Part shown: one piece after another, positions 55,220-64,000 of the stretch
How the letters are laid out: each line of letters opens with the position of its first letter
Position numbering within the stretch: position 1 is the first letter of the stretch
Source: Neelides folsomi
Lineage: Eukaryota > Arthropoda > Collembola > Neelipleona > Neelidae
DNA length: 64,000 nt
NCBI GenBank assembly: GCA_034687125.1
Contig: JAQGBZ010000247.1
Coordinates: forward strand, 1-64,000
Direction: 5' to 3'
Program-made: the position numbers and the translations under genes
Notes under the pieces: generated by a model
Told to the model about the DNA's origin: nothing
Seen by the model: only the letters and a program-made list of their open reading frames with translations
Database searches by the model: none

Positions 55220-57728
55220 ATGGAGGGCTGGCGGGATCCGCCGCTCGACTTTGCCACCATCGCCATCGCCGCAACTTCGGACAATTCGCAATTTGGCGGG
55301 TCGAACGCCCTGGTTGTCCCCATCGTTTGTTCCTCCGTTTTTGTTTCCCATCACCCGGCGTCAGAACCACACGACAATTCAGTAAACACTTTTATTGCAA
55401 ATTCATTTCCTACATTCTTCCTCATCCTACAAATACCTCAAATGCTTTAGACGCAATTTCCCTATTTACTTTAAACACTCAACTTAACAATTTTTTCATT
55501 TACCATCTGCGGTTACTTTAATAGCTTTAACTTAATAGTTTAGTTAAAGCCCTTAACCATCCCATAGAATTTATATTATAGAATTAAGCATTTTATTACA
55601 ATCATAAACGGCAACTAAAAGTAAAATATATAGAAAATCATCAATTTACATTAATTTAATCATTAATAACCATTAATAAAGTAAATTTAAAAATCTTAGT
55701 TCTTTGAGTACTTTTTTTGTTTACTATATGATTCTTTTAAATTTTAGGCTTATCACTATGGACGTTGCGGGAATCCAACACGGAGCGTATTCGAAAAGAC
55801 GATGGCGTACATGGATGGCACTAAACATGGTGAGGAACAATGTTTTACCTATACAGGTTGGGCCATAAGTATCTTTCTTTTTTATACAATTGTTTATTTA
55901 AAAAAGAAAGATACTTATGGCCCACGCTGTATAATGAGTTTAAATGCGCTTTATTTAATGTATGTTATAGTGCAGGTGTTTAGGCAATTCATTTTGATTT
56001 TAATTCCAGCGTTGGCGTTTTCTTCGGGAGTTGCTGCTATTACGGCTGTCTCATTAGCTTTCCCTTCTGGATCACATGCTCTCTATGGTTTAAATATAAA
56101 TTCACATAAAAATAAGATGACACCAAAAGTTATAAAATGACTACAGATATTACACAACTCCCGTATATTTAGAAACCTCGACGTTTAACCTCTATAAATT
56201 AGAACCAATTAATTATCTTTTTTTATCTTTAGTATAAATCTTACATAATATCTTAACGTTAGATTTTACTCTTATACATATATGTTTAATATAATTTTTT
56301 ATTTGATTATGTTAAATGTATTTTTTTATTTAATTAAGTTAAATATGTAATTTGTAATTTAATTATGTTAAATGTAATTTGTGTAATTTTAGTTCAGTGC
56401 TCAAACGGAGACGCTGATTGGCTGTTCAGGAATAAATGGCCAACCTTGGGATTTGATGTTGAATTTGTTTATTCAAATGATCCCGCGACGATTGCTTCAA
56501 AAGTCAATCCAAGAACAAAGGTAATTGAGCTAATGAGATTTAAATGTAAAATTAAAAGGTTAATTAAAATTTAAATAAATTCCAGATACTTAAAATTTTA
56601 GATTGTTTGGATGGAAAGCCCAGCAAATCCAACGATGGCTTTGATTGATTTAGAAGAAGTTTCAATGAGGGTTCACGCTTCGAGTCAAGCCATCGTTGTT
56701 GTTGACAACACTTTCCTCACTCCTGTCTTCCAAAGGCCAATTGATTTAGGGGCGGACGTGGCGGTTTATTCATGCACGAAATATCTATGTGGACACGCCG
56801 ATGTCACCATGGGACTCGTCACATTAAATGACGATGCTCTTTTTAAGAAAATTCAAGAAAATCAAATTTGTAAAAAATTTAAAAAAATTAATTAAATAAT
56901 TACTTTAAGTTAGTTAAACTACATTTGGATTTTTTAATTTTTAATTGTAATTAACTAATAATCATTCAGGCATGGGCGGAATTCCTTCTCCCTTTGATTG
57001 TTTTTTGATGATCCGGAGCTTAAAGACTCTTCCGCTGAGAATGAAGTCGCACTTCTCAAATGGACTTGCCGTTGGTGTTTTTCTCGAAGGACATCCAAAT
57101 GTACTCAAAGTTCTCCATCCAGGTAAATACAATTAACACTAGTATAATTAGGTAACTGAATTAGTTAAACTCATATTTAAACATGTTATTAAAATGATTC
57201 ATTTTTAAAAATGGTTTTTTAAATGTGTTTTTATTCTTTATATATTTAAAGGCCTCAGTTCTCATTCTCAATATGGATTAGCCAAAAAACAACAATTCGG
57301 TCATTCAGGGATGCTCTCATTTTTAATTAAAGGCGGTTTGCCAGAAGCCGCCGCGTTTTTAGATGCACTTAAAATATTCAGAAAAGCGCCTTCTCTCGGT
57401 TCTGATGTGTCAATTGCCTCAATCCCGTTAGTAAATCTCAATTAATTAAGTTACGATACTTTAAAATAGTTTTTTGATATAATTATTTTACAAAACATTT
57501 TAGCTGATTTTACTAACTAAATTTATTGTTTAATTAAAATTTGATTATCAAATGTTAACGATAATTTTTAAATTTTTTAGTTCAAAGGCAAGCCACTCGT
57601 GGCTCCCTGAGTCAGAGCGGGAACGTTTAGGAATTTCTGACAATTTGATTCGTCTCTCAGTTGGATTGGAATCATCCGAATCTTTAATTGCGGATTTGCG
57701 TCAAGCATTATGCGCAGCTCCACCATAA
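55220..57728 (+). CDS. Cystathionine gamma-lyase / Cys-Met metabolism PLP enzyme, 397 aa
   Basis: Eight exons join in phase: 55220-55381, 55748-55829, 56010-56087, 56393-56520, 56602-56869, 56970-57122, 57252-57426 and 57581-57728. The length is normal for this fold-type I PLP family. Landmarks are FATIAIAATSDN near the start, YHYGRCGNPTRSVFEK (phosphate-binding Tyr/Arg of the partner subunit), ALAFSSGVAAI, VVVDNTFLTPVFQ (Asp185, which pairs with the PLP ring nitrogen), YSCTKYLCGHADV (Lys210, Schiff base), CFLMIRSLKTLPLRM, and DNLIRLSVGLES near the end. The enzyme cleaves cystathionine to cysteine in transsulfuration. The usual DVYGGTNR loop is missing from the model; ALYVQCSNGDADWLF stands there, so exon 3's end (donor GTTTAA) may be wrong or the active site divergent. 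ATG 55220 is the only in-frame Met giving the full N-terminus. Intron 2 carries a MITE. Confidence 0.85.
55850..55933. mobile_element. 84-bp mariner-type MITE in an intron
   Basis: The terminal inverted repeats read TATACAGGTTGGGCCATAAG at the left and, inverted, TATACAGCGTGGGCCATAAG at the right, then share GTATCTTTCTTTTTT. The stem is about 34 bp around a core of about 15 bases. The ends resemble mariner ends, with TA at both borders. It is different from the element at 9756-9830. Confidence 0.8.
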
Positions 57729-59085
57729 AAATTAAAATTGCAATTTAATTTAAAATTAATTGATATAAAAAATATTGAATGGTTTATCAATCAAAGCTCA
57801 TGAATTAGAAGAACTTATATAATACATTTACTTGTATTAAATACTTTACAGACATATTAAAGAAATATACTTATATGGATTTCCAAAAAATGCTTATTAG
57901 TTTTAGTTCAAATATAATTTGGAAATCCAAATAAAACTATAATGATCGCCATGTATTTCAAGTATTGCAGAACTTTTAACATTTAATTATTTTTCCAATC
58001 TGAATCCAAGTAACAAATTAATTTAATTTTTCTCGTTTTTTAATATTTTTTTCTAGAAATTACTTTTTTCCCTTTTTTCTTTTTAATGTTTAATATTGTG
58101 AAAACTAATTGTCGCGTTTCGTCAACTTAAGAAAATTGTTTGAAATTAAATATTTTTTCTAAAATTCAAAAATCAACTGTGAATAAAAAATATTTTTTGC
58201 TTCAATTTAAATAAACAATTTTATATTTATTAATCATATATTACGAATATATTGATATACAGTATAAATGCAAACATATCTGTATAATCTAATACATGTA
58301 ATTACAGATATATGAGATACATATATAACCAATTATATTCTTAAATGGACAAGTATAGTACACGAACAATTATTATTATAATAATTAAATTAATATAGTA
58401 TAAAATATAATATAGTTAACAAATTAGATGGTAGTTTTGTTAATAATATTTAATAATCCAATTGTTTGGATGTGAAAACTTTAATGATCTTTGCGAGAGC
58501 AATGGATGTGTAAAAATAAATAATAATTGGGACGTGAAAGTTTGGTTCTTTTATGACTCGTCTTTTCAGCTTCTTCTTTTCACTTCAAAACTCATCAATG
58601 CTCAATGACCAATGAACTGACTCACAACAATTTCAATTATGTATATTGCCCTAATTTCAAATAACATTCAGACATTCATTTTAAACCCAAATTTCATTAT
58701 TTACAATTACTTTTAATATATCACCACAATAGTAAATCGGGTAAATCCATGCTTCGTATAAAATTGTTAAGACAAGTATTCAAATACATATATGAATGAA
58801 CCAAGAATATCTGGTTGATCCATGAATGAACGATGAATGCGCATGCGACTACGTTTTACTATTACTCTTATCTTATCAGCAATTCATCATTCATTCATGA
58901 ATCAACCAGATATCCTTGGTTCTTTCATTAAAAGATTAATAATTAATTTATTATGTTATGATTATATATATTGCTAACTTTATGATATTTTATTAAACAT
59001 TTTTATCCCATTTTATTATTATAAATAAATATTCTTAAATTAGCGGTGAACATTTAAATCATTTTTGTTTTTTCCTTTCCTTGAA
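57729..59085. other. Intergenic between convergent genes
   Basis: The cystathionine lyase (plus) and spätzle (minus) genes converge here, so both 3' untranslated regions fall in this stretch. Otherwise it is AT-rich and contains the inverted-repeat element at 58792-58928. Confidence 0.45.
58792..58928. mobile_element. 137-bp inverted-repeat element (MITE-like)
   Basis: The left arm ATGAATGAACCAAGAATATC (58792 on, about 47 bp) is matched by the inverted right arm ATGAAAGAACCAAGGATATC (58928 back to about 58882). Identity continues through CTGGTTGAT-CATGAATGAA. The core of about 43 bases has no coding potential. No clear target duplication was seen. Confidence 0.7.
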
Positions 59086-60270
59086 TCATAGAGAGGCAAT
59101 TTGACAAGTACAGCAATGCGGGAACCAAAACACATCTACAAATGCCAAATAATTTTAGTATTCATAGCTTTTTAAAAATAAATTAACACTATAATTTAAA
59201 AATTACCTCCTCGCAGCCTAGATCCTGAACCATCTAATGCAACAAGTCGTTTTTGAACAAATTGTTGGCGGCAAGTTGCTGAATATCCAGGCGGCGTTGC
59301 GCACAAACCACTGCACGAACTTCCATCTCCTCCAGCGCAGCTTTCAGCCTTCACTTGCTGGAGAAATCTCGTATCGTCCATGTTGACCACAAACATCCAA
59401 TTACCTTTAAAAATTAAAATTCAGAATCCCCGGGAACATTTAAATAATTAAATTGTTTAATTGTTTACCTTGATTGTTCATTGCAGCTTTTGGAGTTATA
59501 AATTGCGACAATACTGGACAGAGCTATATTATAAAAAATTTAAAAAAACCTTTATGATTTTATCATAAACATTAAAAACATTAAATGTAATTAATTAAAC
59601 ATTAACATTTCTATTAACTTACTTGACCCTCAGAGGTCGTCTGTCTTTTGAATCTCGTAATCCTATGTTGTAGAATGTAAGGCGCAATTGATTTCCCTCC
59701 AGTTCTATGAGTCCACCAAATGGAATGGAGAATGGGCGGGATAGCGGCAGTAATTAAACTAAATCCTTGTTCCCTTCTTTGCGGGTAATAAGAATTTGAG
59801 TTGTTTCTTTCTTGGGTTCTATAGTTAAATTGTTGTTGTGGCGGGGAATAAGAATTCCCATCAATTCCGTAACTTGTTCCTTCGCCGTATCCATAAGGTC
59901 CATATGTTGTGGACAACATAAAGAAATCTCGGTCAATTTCGTTGTTCACGAACGGTTCGTAGGAATTCCCATATTGGTAAATTAAATTCCGGATTGTCTC
60001 CCTTAAATGAACAAATTAAATTACACAATTAAAATATAAATTCAATTAATAAATTCATAATTTAAATTCAAAAAATAATATAATTTAATTTAAAAAACCT
60101 CACATTGGATAAGTTTCAATATTCTCACAATAAGTTCTTCCGTTCGTTGCACAATTCGGAGTTCTTCCAGGTGGAGCGGGAAGAAAAGGATTAACAGGAG
60201 CGGGCCTTCGATTGGGATAAATCGCTCCAACAACCACAATAAAAAAACTCAACAATTTAACTTCCTTCAT
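59086..60270 (-). CDS. spz: Spätzle-like cystine-knot ligand precursor, 282 aa
   Basis: Five exons join in phase: 60270-60104, 60001-59623, 59523-59469, 59404-59207 and 59135-59086. A signal peptide (MKEVKLLSFFIVVVGA) is followed by the typical prodomain motif NCATNGRTYCENIETYP, a Tyr/Gln/Asn-rich linker, and RITRFKR, a dibasic site before the knot. The knot begins LCPVLSQFITPKAA, continues NWMFVVNMDDTRFLQQVKAE, then SCAGGDGSSCSGLC, TCRQQFVQKRLVALDG, and ends VFWFPHCCTCQIASL; the FWFPxCCxC end is diagnostic. Spätzle ligands activate Toll receptors in immunity and patterning after proteolytic cleavage. The knot region has eight cysteines by my count, one more than Drosophila Spz as I recall it. 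It is divergently placed about 1.8 kb from a serine protease gene. Confidence 0.88.
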
Positions 60271-62052
60271 TTTTTTTAAATTACTTATTTTATATTATCT
60301 ATAATTATATTATCTATACAATTGGAACAAAAAAAGCAAATTTTTGAAAACTTAGGATTAGTTAGGTTAGGATTGACGACTTTAATAATACAATATAATA
60401 ATAAATAATTATTAAGGCGGGAGTTTATGAAAAATTCAAAATTGCCGTTATTGGAGCGAGTATTTTTCAAGAGTATTAAACGATGTTGTCTGTGTGGTAA
60501 GTTTGTGACTGAGAGTTGATTTGGCGAATTTGGATGTTTTGATGGGTTTGGTCATTTGGGTTTGACTTTCCCTTTGAGACAAAGAGGAGATTTGAAAGGG
60601 AAGCTTATGGAAATGGTTTGGGTGCTCCACAAACCAAATTCATTCAGAAGAAGAAATAAGAAAAAGAAACAAGGAATTTGATTCCGTGAGATGATAAAAC
60701 CAATGTCAACATTCCAATACAAATACAAATAATAATAATACAAACATGATCAATACAATCGATCAAATCCCAATGGTTCAATCCAATTCATATAATCCTT
60801 TGAGTATCAAATTTCATCTTTCTCATCTCGAACTCGAAAGTTGTGGAATGAAGGTTAAATTGAATAGCCAGATTAACTCCGATCCTTTCCATGACAATTA
60901 ACACGTTTTTTCCCTTCCCCACATGCTGAGACCATCAAAAGATAATTCCTTTCCCAACGGCGTCTTTCTCTCCTTTACAATTCATTTACTTCAACTCCAA
61001 TTATTAACTTTTTTTTATTGTCCCTATCTTTAAAATACATTTCTTTTCCTTCTATTTTAATCATAATTATAATTAAAAATATTAGCATATGATTTAATAT
61101 AGCTTACATACTAAATACATTACTTATATAATTTACATATTAAAACATGTTATAAAACATTAATTTATACCATACATGTGTAAGGGCGCCATAATAATAA
61201 GGATATTTACTAAAAGTGAAAATGAATAGAAAACAGTGTGAAATTTCATAAATTTACGCGAAATAAATGAAAATATGAATTTAATTTTGGGAGTTATTTG
61301 AACTGAAATAATGTTTGGATAATACAAGTTGTAAGATAATGAAAATAATGATAATGTAAGTTGTTGTTAAAAAGAGTCATTTGGATGGAGATTCTCAGTT
61401 TTCATTATTTAACTATAGTTATTTTAGTTCTGTTTGGGTTGTTCTTAAAAGGTGTGATTTCTGTTGGGGTGACGAAGAAGAAAAGTGTTGAAGCCGTTGA
61501 AGTGGAGGAGAAATTGTAAATGCAAATAAAATCATTTGGTCAATAGCGAGTTGAAGTGAGAGAAACTTAATAAACCAACACGGTTTTAAACACCCGTTCA
61601 ATTTCATTCATTTTCATATCTTTGTTTATATCCATAATTTGTTTATACTTATAAGAATTTTTATAAATTGTGTATATTGTATGTAATTATTTTCAATATT
61701 ATATTAAATCTAGGTAATTAACATTTTTCCATATGAAATTGTACATATACCTAGTTCTATAAGTGAGAACTTCTAGGCATATTCAATTGAATACCATATT
61801 GAATATGAGATATGTATTGTAATATTGATTTGCGTCTTCTCCCAGACAGTGTTAAAAATTAACTTTATGAATTTACACTATATACACATCTGGCTTTATA
61901 AGGTCAAAACAATTGAGCTTAATTCTTAATCTCAATACGTAATTCATAAAGATGTATTAGTATTAATAGGATAGGAATGCTCAACCTAACCTAACAAATA
62001 ATGGTTCTATAAGTATATTTATTAAAAAGTATATTTAATTTTGATATTTAAA
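60271..62052. other. Divergent intergenic region between spätzle and the serine protease
   Basis: No coding signal. Presumably holds the promoters of both flanking genes. A Pro/Gln/Ser-coding-looking minus frame around 61419-61607 has no support. Confidence 0.4.
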
Positions 62053-63745
62053 ATGATCGTTAATGCATTATCATTTTTAACATGTGGATTTATTGTTTTT
62101 TCAACTTTTTGGTACTTTTTACCAAATGGCAAGATTACTTTCCATGATTTTATTTCTATTTATTGAAATAATTAACCAATTTTATTAATTTAGTATTATT
62201 TGAAGAGAATTTTAATCTTTTGATTAATGATGTTTAATTTATTTATAGATCTGGTTCAAGATCTGGTTTGCAATCCCGAAGAAATTCCTTGGGCAAATTT
62301 TGAAGGAATTCGACCCAAAGTTTGCAAAGATTTTGTGGAACAAGTGAGGGATTTAAAAAATCACCCGAATTCGTGTCTTCTCCCTTCTTATGAAGAATGC
62401 GGGAATGAAAAGAGAAGAGCGAAAAGAATGCTAAATGGAAATATGACAAATGAATTAAGTTATCCATGGATGGTCAGAATTTTTGTAAATTGTGAGATTT
62501 CAATTTTAATCTAATTTCAATTAAAAATAATGTTAAGAATCCAATTGTTATTATAATTATTATTATAATTGTTAATGATTAACTTTACTTTTAGTTTCTA
62601 CTGAAAATTATTCGACTTTGACATTTGCGTGTACTGGAACTTTAATAAATAGGCGTTATGTTCTAACAGTTGGTAAAATTCCAATAGAACTATTTTAATT
62701 GATTATTAAATAATTAATTAAATATCAATTAACAAACTAAAATTAATTAAAATATTAATTAATTAAATAGGTCATTGTTTGATTAATCAACCGAATTATA
62801 ATTCCACACCGTTTGGAGTTATAATCGGCAACAAAAAAGGAAACGGTTACGATCCCTTAACAGCCGAAGAAAAAAAAGAAATGATTTTAATCGAGTCCTT
62901 CGTTCGCCATGGCAACTATTGCTCACCCAAACTTGTAAACAAAGCAGAGCCAAATAAAAAATATAGGAGAAGAAACGACATCGCATTAATTAGACTCAAA
63001 TTGGAAGTTCCTTTGGAAGATTATAATCCAATATGTCTCCCAATGGACACGGAAAAATTTCCTGAGAAACTCCAAAATTTCAATTTAAGTACGGGAAAAT
63101 TTGAAAATGAAATTGAAGATCAAAATGAATTGGTTTTATTCAAAGCTGCTGGTTGGGGTTATTCAGATAGAAGTATGATTTTATTAAATTAAAAATTAAA
63201 ATATTTAAAATCTCTTTAATTAAAATTACAATCCTTAATTAACTTTAATTTAACTTAATTAAAATAAAGTAAAAATTAAAATATGGAATTTTTTAGATGA
63301 TTCTGGCGGTAATGAACATTTACTGGAGGGAAAATATAAAATTGTTGATTTAATCCAAATCTGTCGTAAAAAAATGTGTTGGTGTAATAGTTGGAAAATT
63401 TTGGAATGTTCCAAAGTAATTAACAATGAGCAAATTTGCGGAATGGAAATAACCGGTGGAGATTTCCTTGGTGGCGATTCCGGCGGTCCTTTGTTTTACC
63501 AAAATGAAATGGAGGACGGAAATTTGAAAACATTTCAAATTGGAATTATGATGTTTGGATTTGACCCAGAGAAATATCTAAGTGTTAATGAATCCGATCA
63601 TTCAATTTTAACACCTTCGAAATGCTTATCTCTTAATAATACAATTCCTGCCTCAAATAATGACAAATCAAAAATTATTCTCCCAGGTGTTTTTGGCAAT
63701 GTGGAATTTTATTTAAAATGGATATTAGACAATTTGAGACCTTAA
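62053..63745 (+). CDS. Secreted trypsin-like serine protease (S1 family) with N-terminal Cys-rich region
   Basis: Secure exons are 62249-62491, 62595-62672, 62771-63172 and 63297-63745, all in phase. A candidate signal-peptide exon starts at ATG 62053 (MIVNALSFLTCGFIVFSTF), but its donor and phase are unresolved; ATG 62227 is an alternative start. After a Cys-rich prodomain (LVCNPEE…RPKVCKD…SCLLPSYEEC), the basic site KRRAKR precedes MLNG, standing in for the usual IVGG. The catalytic triad is complete: His in VLTVGHC, Asp in NDIALIRL, Ser in GGDSGGP. The residue six before the Ser is Asp (GGDFLGGDS), predicting cleavage after Arg/Lys. The end PGVFGNVEFYLKWI is canonical. The prodomain cysteines recall a CLIP domain but do not clearly match it. 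AATAAA lies at about 63818. Confidence 0.85.
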
Positions 63746-64000
63746 TTATAATTTTGAATTTTTATTTTAAAAGTAAGATTAAAAAATACACATATGTACG
63801 TAGGTAATTTTGGAGAAATAAAAAAAATGAGAAACAAAGAATGATTTGGGGTGATTTAAACATTGAATCAACATTTGGATAATTCTTGCGACTCCTTCTG
63901 CGTTGTGTTTAAAATCTTATCATTATTTTCATCTTCATCTTAAAAAATCCACAATTTTCGGATCTCCAAATTGTTGGATTCAAAATTCGACCCTACTCTT

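Noticed and set aside
61976-62000. CCTAACCTAAC telomere-like run
   Set aside because: Only two units; a chance match in the intergenic spacer.

Overview
The window is AT-rich nuclear DNA of an animal, almost certainly an arthropod. Coding regions are split into GT-AG exons with many introns of about 50-120 bases. A spätzle-type cystine-knot ligand and a trypsin-fold protease sit side by side, and there are prominin, TMEM151, glucoside-xylosyltransferase, ELOVL and Star-like FkbM genes. Gene content and compact introns would fit a springtail or similar small arthropod, but the lineage is inference. I assembled gene models by hand from reading frames, splice-site phase and family resemblance; exon coordinates are in each entry.

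Layout. 1-8.0 kb: the 3' end of an unknown plus-strand membrane-protein gene (to 221); five exons of a minus-strand TMEM151 gene running off the left edge (899-5151); then two neighbouring minus-strand copies of a charged low-complexity gene, each broken (6375-6712, 7271-7981). 8-13.4 kb: non-coding with one mariner-type MITE. 13.4-24.8 kb: an LRR-like protein (13450-15384, minus); a glucoside xylosyltransferase (16976-19842, plus) whose first intron holds a 684-bp retroposon with a 13-bp target duplication; an STMP1-like micropeptide gene (20130-20762, minus); and a P-element/THAP9-like transposase relic (23785-24750, minus).

25-37 kb, all minus strand: a leucine-zipper protein with two alternative first exons (25121-26743), a six-exon lysine-rich protein of unknown function (27945-30434), and a complete ten-exon prominin (31323-36918). 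37-48.7 kb has almost no coding signal apart from one possible first exon near 45.8 kb.

48.7-64 kb: three exons of an ELOVL fatty-acid elongase without the catalytic HxxHH exon (48684-49629); a foldback element full of CCATGG palindromes (50197-50858); two tandem Star-like FkbM genes (51332-52484, 53649-54822); an eight-exon cystathionine gamma-lyase-like gene (55220-57728) with a MITE in its second intron; then a spätzle gene (59086-60270, minus) facing away from a trypsin-like serine protease (62053-63745, plus). Spätzle ligands are activated by serine proteases, so that last pair is the most suggestive functional neighbourhood. I did not find a clearly new multi-gene system. The most unusual items are the broken tandem paralogues, the leucine-zipper gene with switching N-termini, the CCATGG foldback element and the incomplete elongase.
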